A DNA stretch of 64,000 bases from a bacterium (GTDB lineage Bacteria > Acidobacteriota > Thermoanaerobaculia > Multivoradales > J023). The DNA is taken from contig JAAELT010000035.1 in the NCBI GenBank assembly GCA_024226315.1, positions 1 to 64,000 on the forward strand, written 5' to 3'. Shown one piece after another: positions 45,940-54,000 of this stretch. The number at the start of each line of letters is the position of its first letter. The first letter of the stretch is position 1. Below the pieces are notes generated by a model. It was not told the origin of the DNA. It saw nothing but the letters and a program-made list of their open reading frames with translations, and ran no database searches. The position numbers and the translations under genes are program-made.

Positions 45940-46377
45940 ATGCGTTCAGAAGAACCGCAGGTCCGCATCTCGATCGGCAGCCGATTCGAGCACATCGACC
46001 TGATCCAGGTGGTGGTCGACGACGCCTTGGCGCGTCTCGGCCTGGACGACGATTCCAGGCACTGGGTGGGAATCGCGATCCGCGAGGCGGTGGCCAACGC
46101 CATCAAGCACGGCAACCAGCAGGATCCGGACAAGGAGGTGGAGGTGGAGCTCGCGATTGCCGACGATCAGGCGGTGATCCGGGTCATCGACCAGGGGGAC
46201 GGGTTCGACCCCCAGGAGGTGGGCGATCCGCTGGCGCCGGAGAACCTGCTCAAGCCGAACGGTCGCGGCATCTTCTACATGAAGAGCTTCATGGACGAGA
46301 TCGAGTACAGCACGCGTCCCGACGGGGGCACGGTGGTGACGCTGCGCAAGCAGCTCGTCGAGGTCTTGGCACCTTGA
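45940..46377 (+). CDS. RsbW-like anti-sigma kinase (HATPase_c)
   Basis: 145 residues from ATG 45940 (ATG 45928 possible). A single GHKL ATPase domain: N-box HWVGIAIREAVANAIKHGN (about 40-58), G1 box VIDQGDGFDPQEVGDP, G2 GRGIFYMKSFMDEIEY and G3 GGTVVTLRK. Such stand-alone kinases bind a sigma factor or partner and phosphorylate a STAS antagonist. The STAS gene follows after 71 bases. TAGAAT at 45924-45929 is a likely -10. No sigma-B type factor or PP2C phosphatase is nearby. Confidence 0.9.
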   Translation: MRSEEPQVRISIGSRFEHIDLIQVVVDDALARLGLDDDSRHWVGIAIREAVANAIKHGNQQDPDKEVEVELAIADDQAVIRVIDQGDGFDPQEVGDPLAPENLLKPNGRGIFYMKSFMDEIEYSTRPDGGTVVTLRKQLVEVLAP

Positions 46378-46447
46378 CCCGCGAGCATCGAAACCGATTC
46401 ATACAATCCAGTTCGACCCTCAACTTCAGATTTCTCAAGGAGCGACT

Positions 46448-46786
46448 ATGAAGATCGAAGCACGTCACGAACGAGGTGTGACGATAATCGAGCCGAAGGG
46501 CAAGATCACCATCGGAGTGGGTGACGTCGCCTTGCGCGAAGCGGTGGCCGAGGCACTCGAGGCCGGAGCGCGCAACATTCTCGCCGACCTCGGCGGGGTC
46601 ACGACCATTGATTCTTCCGGCATCGGCGAGCTGGTGAGCGCCTACACCTCGGTCAGCAACCGTGGCGGCAAGCTCAAGCTGGTGAATCTGCCGCCCAAGG
46701 TCACCGACATCCTGCAGATCACCCAGCTCATCTCGGTCTTCGAGGTCCACGACAGCGTCGAGGAAGCGCTCGCGTCCTTCGACTGA
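46448..46786 (+). CDS. STAS-domain anti-sigma factor antagonist
   Basis: 112 residues, one STAS domain (SpoIIAA/RsbV type). The phosphorylation site is Ser in IDSSGIGELVSAY (about residues 56-68), preceded by NILADLGGVTT and followed by GGKLKLVNLPPKV. It would be phosphorylated by the RsbW-like kinase encoded just upstream and, when dephosphorylated, would sequester it. AAGGAG stands right before the ATG. Confidence 0.93.
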   Translation: MKIEARHERGVTIIEPKGKITIGVGDVALREAVAEALEAGARNILADLGGVTTIDSSGIGELVSAYTSVSNRGGKLKLVNLPPKVTDILQITQLISVFEVHDSVEEALASFD

Positions 46787-46851
46787 CGAGCTTCACGGGG
46801 CGGCGCCACCGAGGTGTCCGCCCCTCGACCCTACGAGCCGAGAACTCGAAG

Positions 46852-47145
46852 ATGAACACCCACGAGCTGCTCAAGCAGGCGGAAGAAGTCCAGCGCAGGA
46901 TGAAAAGCGAGCTCGGGGTGACGTACGTCGAGGTTGCCGTCGGCGGCGGCATGGTCACCGTCGAGATGGACGGACACCGCCATCTGAGGAAGGTCCGGAT
47001 CGAGCCCGATGCCGCCGATCCGGAGGATCCGGGCATGCTCGAAGACCTGATCGTGGCCGCGGTCAACGCCGCCAGCCACAAGATGGACCAGACCCTGCGC
47101 GAGAAGCTCGGCATGGTTCTGACCTCGATGCCGAGCGTTTTCTGA
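46852..47145 (+). CDS. YbaB/EbfC-type nucleoid-associated protein
   Basis: 97 residues. The YbaB pattern is visible: an N-terminal helix (HELLKQAEEVQRRMKSEL), strands VEVAVGGGMVTVEMDGHRHL and RKVRIEPDAA, and the C-terminal helix LEDLIVAAVNAASHKMDQ. YbaB dimers bind DNA without strict sequence demand and are normally encoded beside dnaX. Here it precedes dnaE, and a divergent paralogue lies at 54.0 kb. GAGATC-like TATA promoter elements for dnaE follow directly. Confidence 0.75.
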   Translation: MNTHELLKQAEEVQRRMKSELGVTYVEVAVGGGMVTVEMDGHRHLRKVRIEPDAADPEDPGMLEDLIVAAVNAASHKMDQTLREKLGMVLTSMPSVF

Positions 47146-47153
47146 TTTGATTC

Positions 47154-47184
47154 TTGCTTTCCCGAGCGCCCCGATCTATATAAG
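47154..47184 (+). promoter_or_regulatory. dnaE promoter
   Basis: -35 TTGCTT (47154-47159), 17-base spacer, -10 TATATA (47177-47182). The -10 lies inside an inverted repeat GATCT-ATATA-AGATC. The leader to the dnaE ATG is about 90 bases. Confidence 0.6.
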
Positions 47185-47278
47185 ATCTTGGGGTGGTCCT
47201 CGGCCCGAACCCGACATATAGTAGTTTCAGCTCGAACGGAGCGATGCCGGTACGAGGCCGAGCTTCGTAGGGGAGGCC

Positions 47279-50200
47279 ATGTCCAAATCCTTCGCCCATC
47301 TCCACCTCCACAGCCAGTACAGCCTGCTCGACGGCGCCAATCGGATCGATTCGCTGCTCGACCGTGTCCAGAAGCTGGGCATGGACTCCGTGGCGGTCAC
47401 CGATCACGGCAACCTGTACGGCGCGGTCGAGTTCTACAACAAAGCGCGCAAGGCGGGCGTCAAGCCGATTCTCGGCATCGAGGCCTACGTGGCCCCGGAC
47501 GTCGGCGGCCGGACCTCTGACCGCACCGACCGTACGCGCACCGGGATCGCCGACGGCGGCTTCCACCTGGTGCTGCTGGCCGAGAACGAAGCGGGGTGGG
47601 GTCACCTGATCCAGCTGAGCTCGGATTCCTTCCTGAACGGCTTCTACTACAAGCCGCGGATGGACAAGTCGACGCTCGAGCAGTGGGCCGACGGCCTGAT
47701 CGCGATCAACGGCCATCTCGGGTCCTCCCTGGCCTACCACCTGGAGGGCTACGAGAAGACCGGCGACGAGCAGCACTGGCAGCGCGCCCTCGAGGAGGCG
47801 AGATGGCACGCCTCGATCTTCGAGCCCAACGCGCAAGGCGAGCCGCGGTTCTATGTCGAGCTCCAGCGCCACATCGACGAGCAGGAGGCGATCAATCCGC
47901 ACCTGATGCGCCTGGCTCGCGAGCTCGAGCTACCGCTGGTGTGCGACAACGATGCCCATTTCCTCGAGTCCGACGACTGGGACAGCCACGACTCGCTGGT
48001 CTGTATCTCGACCGGCAAGATCAAGGAAGAGCCCGAGCGGATGCGATATCCGAAGGAGCTCTACGTCAAGTCGCCGGAGGAGATGGCCGAGCTGTTCGAC
48101 GACTACGGCGACGGTGCCGGGCGCGAGGCGCTCGACAACACCTTGCGGATCGCCGAACGCTGCAACGTCGAGCTGGATCTCAGCCAGAACCACGCGCCGG
48201 TGGTCAAGGTGGTGCGCAAGGATGAGACGGAATCTGAAGGGGACTCGCATCCGGTCGGCTCCAGCCGCTGGCTGCAGACCTTCTGCGCGCGCTACGAGCT
48301 GGTGGCCTTCGACGCCACCAGGGACAAGGAATCGCCGGAGGATCTGAAGCAGCAGTGTGACCAGGCCCTGAAGGAGCTCGCCGAGGCCGGCCTGCTCTGG
48401 CGCTACGGCGAAGAGGGCGTCACCGAGGAGATCCGGCAACGGCTCGACCGCGAGCTCCAGATCCTCGCCGAAAAGAACATCTCGTCGTACTTCCTGATCT
48501 GCTGGGATTTCGTCAACGAAGCGCGCCGGCGCGGCATTCCCGCCAGCGCCCGCGGCTCCGGCGTCGGCACCATGGCCGGCTACTGCCTCGGCCTGTCGAA
48601 CGCCTGTCCGGTGCACTACGGCCTGCTGTTCGAGCGCTTCACCGATCCCGATCGTTCCGAGTATCCCGATATCGACATCGATATCTGCCAGGACGGCCGG
48701 GGCGAGATCATCGACTACGTGCGCGCGAAGTACGACGCCCAGGGCAGCGGCACGGTCGCCCAGATCATCACCTTCAACGTGCTCAAGGCCAAGGCGGCGA
48801 TCCGCGACGTCGGCCGGGTGATGAACATCCCGCTGGCCCAGGTCGACAAGGTCACCAAGCTCATCGGCGACCAGCTCAACATCACGCTGGACGAGGCCTT
48901 GGAGCAGAACGACGAGCTCGGGGATCTCTACCAGAGCGACGACGAGACCCGTGGCTGGATCGACACCGCCCGCAAGCTCGAAGGCCTGACCCGCCACGCC
49001 GGCGTGCACGCGGCCGGCGTCGTCATCGGCAACCAGGCGCTGTCGAACATCTTGCCGCTGGCGGTCAATCGCCAGGGTGATCACGACATCCTGATCACCC
49101 AGTGGGACGGCCCGACCTGCGAGAAGATCGGTCTGCTGAAGATGGACTTCCTGGGTCTGCGGACGCTGTCGATCATCGAGTGCGCCCGCAAGCTGGTGGC
49201 CGCCAAGCTCGACGCCGCGGCGATCCGGGCGACGATCGACCCCGACGGTGAGATGCCGGCGAGCTGGGACCCGCTGGATCTCGATCGGCTGAGCTACGAC
49301 GACCCCAGGGTGCTCGATCTCTTCCGCCGCGGCGAGACGGTCTCGGTCTTCCAGTTCGAGTCGGACGGTATGCGCCGGCTGCTGTGCGCCATGGAGCCCG
49401 ATCGTCTCGAGGATCTGATTGCCGCCAATGCGCTGTTCCGCCCCGGGCCGATGGCCCTGATCGACGACTACAACGCACGCAAGCACGGGCGCCAGGAGGT
49501 TCCGAAGAGCCACGCGATCGTCAACGGGCACACCGCCGAGACCTACGGCATCATGATCTACCAGGAACAGGTCATGCAGATCGTCCACGACCTGGGCGGC
49601 ATTCCGCTGCGCGCGGCCTATTCCCTGATCAAGGCGATCAGCAAGAAGAACCAGGCGGTGATCTCGGCGCAGCGCGCCGAGTTCCTGAAGGGTGCCGAGG
49701 AGAAGGGCCTGCCGAAACGGGAAGCCGGCAAGCTGTTCGAGCTGATCCAGAAGTTCGCCGGCTACGGTTTCAACAAGAGTCACTCGACCGGCTATGCCAT
49801 CGTCGCCTACCAGACCGCCTATCTGAAGACCTACTTCCCGGTGCAGTACATGGCCGCGGTGCTGACCTTCGAGTCGGTCAACACCGACAAGGTGGTCAAG
49901 TACATCGACGAGTCGAAGCGGGTTCGCCTGCCGGACGGCAGCCGCGGGATCGACGTGCGGGCACCGGACGTCAACACCTCCGAGGTCGGCTTCACCCCGG
50001 TGTTCGCCGCCGGCGAGCAGCGCGACGCCAGCCACGGCCACATCCGCTTCGGCCTCTCCGCCGTCAAGGGCGTCGGGGAGAAAGCGACCCGGGCGATCAT
50101 CGCCGAGCGCGAGGAGGGGGGCCCCTTCGCCGGCCTGCACGATTTCTGCGCCCGGGTGCCCCTGGGGATGGTCAACCGCTCCACCATCGAGGCGCTGATC

Positions 50201-51115
50201 AAGTGCGGTGCTTTCGACGCCATCCACGGCGGCGCGCGGCGCTCGGCGCTGATCGAGGCGTCCGGCGGCGCGATCCGCCGGGGCCACAAGAAGGCGGAGG
50301 AGCGGGCGTCGGGGCAGACCAACCTCTTCGAGGTGGCGGCGGAGCCCGGGGTGGAGGTCGAAGCGCCGGAGATCAGTCTGCCCGAGGTCGAGCCCTGGCC
50401 GCTCAAGGATCAGCTCAAGAACGAGAAGGGTGTGCTCGGCTTCTACGTCTCGAGTCATCCACTGGAACCGTACCTGGCGGTCCTGGAGCGCTACAGCAAC
50501 ACCTCGGCGGGTGAGCTGGCCGACCTGCCCGACGGCGCCGAGATCACCCTCGGCGGAATGTTCACCCAGGTGCGCCAGCGGGTCACCCAGAGGGGGCGCT
50601 CGGCCGGGCAGAAGATGGCGATCTGTGGTTTCGAGGACTCCACCGGGGCGATCGAGACGGTGGCTTTCTCGGGAGTGTATGCCCGCTGCGAGCACCTGAT
50701 CGAGGAAGATCGGGTGGTCTTCCTCCAGGGCAAGCTCCAGCAGCGCGACGCGTCGCCGAGCATACTGATCAACCGCGTGATCCCGCTCGAAGAGGCCTCG
50801 GACCTGGCGGAAGGAGTGCGGATCATCGTGCGCGCCAGCACGGCCGGCGGCGAAGAGCTGCGGGACCGTCTGACCAGGCTGCGAGATCTGCTCTGGGAAG
50901 CGAACGGCGGAGGGAACGGTCAGGCGGTGACGGTCTCGGTCGAGATCCATACCGGCGAGCGGGTGGTTACCGTGGGTCTGAACGGAACCCGGATCAAAGC
51001 CGATTCGGAGATCGACGACCGGGTGGCCAAGATCCTCGGCGTGCCCGGATCCTGCGAGATCGTCGGCCCGCGCAAGCTGCAACCGAACGCCGACAACGGC
51101 CGCGTCGCTTTCTAG
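47279..51115 (+). CDS. dnaE: DNA polymerase III subunit alpha
   Basis: 1278 residues, the replicative polymerase subunit. The PHP domain opens with FAHLHLHSQYSLLDG and VTDHGNLYG. The palm carries GSGVGTMAGYCLGLSN and PDIDIDICQDGRGEII, with catalytic Asp about 464 and 466. Next are the finger region with RHAGVHAAGVVIG, the thumb with LFRPGPMALIDDYNARKHG, and AGYGFNKSHSTGYAIVAYQT. The helix-hairpin-helix, the OB domain (ITLGGMFTQVRQRVT) and a short C-terminal tau-binding part follow. About 100 residues longer than E. coli DnaE, partly through an insert after residue 310 (TESEGDSHPVGSS). GGAGG lies four bases before the ATG. Confidence 0.97.
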   Translation: MSKSFAHLHLHSQYSLLDGANRIDSLLDRVQKLGMDSVAVTDHGNLYGAVEFYNKARKAGVKPILGIEAYVAPDVGGRTSDRTDRTRTGIADGGFHLVLLAENEAGWGHLIQLSSDSFLNGFYYKPRMDKSTLEQWADGLIAINGHLGSSLAYHLEGYEKTGDEQHWQRALEEARWHASIFEPNAQGEPRFYVELQRHIDEQEAINPHLMRLARELELPLVCDNDAHFLESDDWDSHDSLVCISTGKIKEEPERMRYPKELYVKSPEEMAELFDDYGDGAGREALDNTLRIAERCNVELDLSQNHAPVVKVVRKDETESEGDSHPVGSSRWLQTFCARYELVAFDATRDKESPEDLKQQCDQALKELAEAGLLWRYGEEGVTEEIRQRLDRELQILAEKNISSYFLICWDFVNEARRRGIPASARGSGVGTMAGYCLGLSNACPVHYGLLFERFTDPDRSEYPDIDIDICQDGRGEIIDYVRAKYDAQGSGTVAQIITFNVLKAKAAIRDVGRVMNIPLAQVDKVTKLIGDQLNITLDEALEQNDELGDLYQSDDETRGWIDTARKLEGLTRHAGVHAAGVVIGNQALSNILPLAVNRQGDHDILITQWDGPTCEKIGLLKMDFLGLRTLSIIECARKLVAAKLDAAAIRATIDPDGEMPASWDPLDLDRLSYDDPRVLDLFRRGETVSVFQFESDGMRRLLCAMEPDRLEDLIAANALFRPGPMALIDDYNARKHGRQEVPKSHAIVNGHTAETYGIMIYQEQVMQIVHDLGGIPLRAAYSLIKAISKKNQAVISAQRAEFLKGAEEKGLPKREAGKLFELIQKFAGYGFNKSHSTGYAIVAYQTAYLKTYFPVQYMAAVLTFESVNTDKVVKYIDESKRVRLPDGSRGIDVRAPDVNTSEVGFTPVFAAGEQRDASHGHIRFGLSAVKGVGEKATRAIIAEREEGGPFAGLHDFCARVPLGMVNRSTIEALIKCGAFDAIHGGARRSALIEASGGAIRRGHKKAEERASGQTNLFEVAAEPGVEVEAPEISLPEVEPWPLKDQLKNEKGVLGFYVSSHPLEPYLAVLERYSNTSAGELADLPDGAEITLGGMFTQVRQRVTQRGRSAGQKMAICGFEDSTGAIETVAFSGVYARCEHLIEEDRVVFLQGKLQQRDASPSILINRVIPLEEASDLAEGVRIIVRASTAGGEELRDRLTRLRDLLWEANGGGNGQAVTVSVEIHTGERVVTVGLNGTRIKADSEIDDRVAKILGVPGSCEIVGPRKLQPNADNGRVAF

Positions 51116-51119
51116 GAGA

Positions 51120-51142
51120 CGCCACCGCTCCTCCGGGTGGCG
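51120..51142 (+). terminator. hairpin after dnaE
   Basis: Arms CGCCACC (51120-51126) and GGTGGCG (51136-51142) with a nine-base loop, five bases after the dnaE stop. No T tract, so a weak or factor-dependent terminator. Confidence 0.4.
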
Positions 51143-51161
51143 GGTCGTGGTTCTTGAGCCT

Positions 51162-51480
51162 CGCCGCCGCCCCTACGGGGCTTGGGGTTTGTTGCCGGTC
51201 GTAACCTGGGGTTTCACCCCAGGCTACACGCCGTCGCTCCTCCGGAGCGGATGACCTCGGCTCTATCGGCATGCCGACGGCGTTGCCACGGCGATCTACG
51301 ACGATTCGGCATGGAGGCGGTCACGCGCCGCCGCCCCTACGGGGCTTGGGGTTTGTTTGCGGCCCGCCACCTGGGGCTGCGCCCCAGGCTACATGCCACC
51401 GCTCCTCCCGGAGCGGATGACCTCGGCTCTATCGGCATGCCGACGGCGTTGCCGCGGCGATCAACGACGATCCGGCATCG
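51162..51480 (+). repeat. two direct REP-B copies, left side
   Basis: Direct repeats of about 150 bases. Hairpins CCTGGGGTTTCACCCCAGG (51205-51223) and CCTGGGGCTGCGCCCCAGG (51370-51388). Each is followed by CTACA(C/T)GCC, a CTCC(G/C)GGAG pair and a shared tail with GGCTCTATCGGCATGCCGAC, itself a palindrome. Confidence 0.8.
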
Positions 51481-51514
51481 ACGCCGACTGCGGCCTGCCT
51501 CGGCACCGCCGCGA

Positions 51515-51620
51515 CCGCCATCCGGATGCCCCGGAGGGGCATGGGCGTGTAGCCTGGGGCGAAGCCCCAGGACAGGCACCACCCCCAATTCCCAAGCCCC
51601 GTAGGGGCGGCGGCGGCGCG
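51515..51620 (-). repeat. inverted REP-B copy, left side
   Basis: Same unit in opposite orientation: GATGCCCCGGAGGGGCATGG, then the hairpin CCTGGGGCGAAGCCCCAGG (51553-51571) and the closing CAAGCCCCGTAGGGGCGG. It lies 39 bases before the transposase ATG and may form the left end structure of the element. Confidence 0.75.
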
Positions 51621-51658
51621 GTCCAACAATCAGCGATGACCTATCATCAGACGCGATC

Positions 51659-52111
51659 ATGGCCAACACCTACACCAACCTCCTCTATCACCTCGTCTTC
51701 AGCACCAAGAACCGGGTCGCCTGTATCGGCGGGGAGATCCAAGAGCCTCTCTATCAATATATCGGCGGCGTGATCCGAGGCGAGGGCGGCACCCTGATCG
51801 AGATCGGCGGAGTCGCCGATCACGTTCATCTGCTCGCCCGATTCAAGGCCTCGGTCGCGGTCGCCACGATGGTTCGCCGGATCAAGACCAGCTCGTCGAA
51901 ATGGATGAGTCAGCGCCCCGGTGCCGGCCCGAAGTTCGCGTGGCAGACCGGCTACGGGGCGTTCTCGGTCAGCGAGTCGCAGGTGGGTCAGGTGAGAAGG
52001 TACATTCAGAACCAGGCGGAGCACCATCGGAGGCGGACGTTCCAGGAAGAGCTGCGCGAGATTCTGGACAAGCACCATGTCGAGTTCGATGAGCGGTATC
52101 TCTGGGATTGA
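51659..52111 (+). CDS. tnpA: IS200-family Y1 transposase
   Basis: 150 residues, the usual size of TnpA of IS200/IS605 elements. The HUH motif is DHVHLLARF (His55 and His57), and the catalytic Tyr is about 115 in VRRYIQNQAEHH. Also visible: the start TNLLYHLVFSTKNR and the end FQEELREILDKHHVEFDERYLW. Such enzymes move single-stranded DNA using hairpins at the element ends, or, as REP-associated transposases, spread short palindromes. The frame is intact and both catalytic elements are kept. Its last two codons and stop lie within the first of two tandem repeat units. Confidence 0.92.
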   Translation: MANTYTNLLYHLVFSTKNRVACIGGEIQEPLYQYIGGVIRGEGGTLIEIGGVADHVHLLARFKASVAVATMVRRIKTSSSKWMSQRPGAGPKFAWQTGYGAFSVSESQVGQVRRYIQNQAEHHRRRTFQEELREILDKHHVEFDERYLWD

Positions 52112-52339
52112 AGAGTCGAGACACCGTCACGCGCCGTCGCCCCTAGCGGGGCTGAGGGTTTTTTTGCGACCGTGACCTGGGGTTTCACCCCAGGCTACAT
52201 GCCGCCGCTCCTCCGGAGCGGGGGATTGAAGAGTCGAGACACTGTCACGCGCCGTCGCCCCTAACGGGGCTGAGGGTTTTTTTGCGACCGTGACCTGGGG
52301 TTTCACCCCAGGCTACATGCCGCCGCTCCTCCGGAGCGG
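52104..52339 (+). repeat. 118-bp tandem REP-B duplication, right side
   Basis: Two nearly identical units (52106-52223 and 52224-52339) starting GATTGAAGAGTCGAGACAC. The first base group is the end of tnpA with its TGA, and the second copy repeats it outside the gene. Each contains GCCCCTA(G/A)CGGGGCTGAGGG, a T7 run and the hairpin CCTGGGGTTTCACCCCAGG (52176-52194 and 52294-52312). Confidence 0.85.
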
Positions 52340-52359
52340 ATGAAGTCGCCCTGGGGGAA

Positions 52360-52455
52360 TCCATGCCCCGGAGGGGCATCGGCATGTAGCCCGGGGCGCC
52401 AGCCCCGGGTATCGCGTCCACCCCAATTCCCAAGCCCCGTCAGGGGCGGTGGCAG
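52360..52455 (-). repeat. inverted REP-B copy, right side
   Basis: Opposite orientation: ATGCCCCGGAGGGGCAT, then a hairpin with arms CCCGGGGC (52390-52397) and GCCCCGGG (52402-52409), then CAAGCCCCGTCAGGGGCGGT. Mirrors the inverted copy on the left side and ends shortly before the SEFIR gene. Confidence 0.75.
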
Positions 52456-52503
52456 CTTGGCCGGACTCGGCTGGTACGCTTCCACGCGGAGGGACCCCGC
52501 CCG

Positions 52504-53565
52504 ATGCCGTCCGATCCGCCGAAGGTCTTCATCAGCTACAGCCACGACTCGCCCGAACACCGGGACCGGGTGCTGGCGCTGGCCGATCGCCTGCGCCGCG
52601 ACGGCATCGAAGCGTGGCTCGACCGGTACCAGCAGGTGCCCCCGCGGGGCTGGCTGCGTTGGATGGAGAAGCAGATCGAGCAGGCGGATTTCGTCTTGCT
52701 CGTCTGTACCGAGACCTACACCCGCCGGTTTCGCGGCGAGGAGAGCCCGGGCAAGGGACTCGGCGTCACCCGGGAGGGCGCGCTGATCGATCAGACCCTC
52801 TACGAGAACGGCGCCTGGAACGCCACCTTTGTGCCGGTCGTCTTCACCTCGACCGAAGCCGGCCACATCCCGATCGTCCTGCGGTCGGTGCCCCGCTACG
52901 ATGTCGGCGGTGACGCAGGGTACGAGCTGCTCTATCGCCGTCTGACCTCCCAGCCCGAGGTCGTCCCGCCGCCGCTCGGTGAGGGACGAAAGCTCCCGCC
53001 TCGCAATCCGATCACCCCGGCGCCGCCGGCGGAGCCGCGCGTTTCGATCGCCAAGCTTCCGGCCACCGGCGAGCACTTCGTCGCCCGCGAGCGCGAGCTC
53101 GCACGCCTCGACGCCGCGTGGGACGATGAGGCCACCAACGTCATCAGCTTCGTCGCCATGGGCGGCACGGGCAAATCGGCGCTGGTCAACCACTGGCTCG
53201 ACGCCATCGCCGCCGACGGCTGGCGCGGCGCCGAGCGGGTGCTGGGGTGGTCGTTCTACAGCCAGGGCACCGAGTCGGCAGGGGCGTCGAGCGAGGCGTT
53301 CACGGAGGAGGCGCTGGAGTGGCTGGGCTACGACGGCGAGGCGATCCTGTCGCCGTGGAAGAAGGGCGAGGTGATCGCGCGCCTGGTGCGCGAGCGGCGC
53401 ACGCTGCTGCTGCTCGACGGCCTGGAGCCCCTGCAGACCGGCGAGGCGGACGCCGCCCGCCGCCACCTCGAGCGGGCGCGCGAGCTGGTGACGGCTTGCG
53501 GGTACGGTCGGCGGGAGCGGGAGGTGGCGTGGCTGTCGTCGGTTCTGGATCCCGCCGCCGAATAG
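52504..53565 (+). CDS. SEFIR-STAND protein, apparently shortened
   Basis: 353 residues. Residues about 5-150 are a SEFIR domain (TIR-like): KVFISYSHDSPEHRDRVLAL, LDRYQQVPPRGW, ADFVLLVCTETYTRRF. A linker leads to a STAND-type P-loop NTPase with Walker A GGTGKS at 220-225 and Walker B LLLLDGLEPL at about 301-310. Only some 43 residues follow, and they (ARRHLERARELVTACGYGRR) resemble the extreme C-terminus of full-length relatives after their TPR sensor. Relatives normally continue from DGLEPLQ into the rest of the NTPase and a long TPR array. An in-frame internal deletion is the simplest reading. Full-length relatives are candidate defence or cell-death switches. GGAGG precedes the start by about 13 bases. 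Confidence 0.75.
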   Translation: MPSDPPKVFISYSHDSPEHRDRVLALADRLRRDGIEAWLDRYQQVPPRGWLRWMEKQIEQADFVLLVCTETYTRRFRGEESPGKGLGVTREGALIDQTLYENGAWNATFVPVVFTSTEAGHIPIVLRSVPRYDVGGDAGYELLYRRLTSQPEVVPPPLGEGRKLPPRNPITPAPPAEPRVSIAKLPATGEHFVARERELARLDAAWDDEATNVISFVAMGGTGKSALVNHWLDAIAADGWRGAERVLGWSFYSQGTESAGASSEAFTEEALEWLGYDGEAILSPWKKGEVIARLVRERRTLLLLDGLEPLQTGEADAARRHLERARELVTACGYGRREREVAWLSSVLDPAAE

Positions 53566-53579
53566 CCGTCGCGCCTGTC

Positions 53580-53910
53580 TCCAGCACGCCGCCGGCGGCG
53601 AGAACGCGCCGAAACCGGTTCGACGGATCCTGGCCGCGGCGAAAACCCGGCGTCACCAGTACGACGGATTCAGGCCATGGCGAGAGCTCGCCGTCACCGG
53701 TAGGACGGATTCTGGCTGCGCCGAGAACCCGCCATCACCGGTACGAGGAATTCTGGCCGCGGCGAGAGTCCGCCGTCACCGGTAGGACGGATTCTGGCCG
53801 TGGCGAGAGTCCGCCATCACCGGTAGGACGGATTCTGGCCGCGGCGAGGGCCCGCCATCACCGGTAAGATGGATTTTGGCCGCGGCGAAAATGCGTCTTA
53901 CCGGGCCGGC
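53580..53910. repeat. 41-bp minisatellite, about eight units
   Basis: Tandem units with strict 41-base period; equivalent points fall at 53629, 53670, 53711, 53752, 53793, 53834 and 53875. Consensus pieces: ACCGGTAGGACGGATTCTGG and CCGCGGCGAGAGTCCGCC. The units at both ends are decayed. The period is not a multiple of three, so it is not coding. It starts about 15 bases after the SEFIR gene. The remaining sequence to 54000 holds only a leader for the next gene with a TATAGT -10-like element near 53961. Confidence 0.9.
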
Positions 53911-54000
53911 AGAGTTTTTGTTCAAGGGGCTGCTCGCCGCGAGTCTTCGGTCGGCTGGTGTATAGTTCCGCCTTCGATAGACCGCCACGGAGGACGCCCA

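Larger units (their letters stand above)
51162..52455. mobile_element. IS200-type transposase with flanking REP-B nest
   Basis: A Y1 transposase gene (51659-52111) sits between palindromic REP-B repeats. On the left are two direct copies with period 164 (51162-51313 and 51326-51480) and one inverted copy (about 51515-51620). On the right are two direct copies with period 118 (52106-52223, 52224-52339) and one inverted copy (about 52360-52455). Each unit shows a GCCCC..GGGGC pair, a CCTGGGG...CCCCAGG hairpin, CTACATGCC and a CTCCGGAG pair. The outer ends of the element are not sharply defined. Confidence 0.75.

Noticed and set aside
47930..51082. 1050-residue minus-strand open frame
   Set aside because: Antisense shadow of dnaE with no recognisable motifs.
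51162..52455. REP-B nest as a CRISPR or rRNA-like structure
   Set aside because: Repeat spacing is irregular, orientation alternates, and the palindromes match transposon-linked repeats around a Y1 transposase.
53580..53910. 41-bp repeats as a CRISPR array
   Set aside because: There are no spacers: the units are head to tail and diverge evenly along their length. No cas genes are present.
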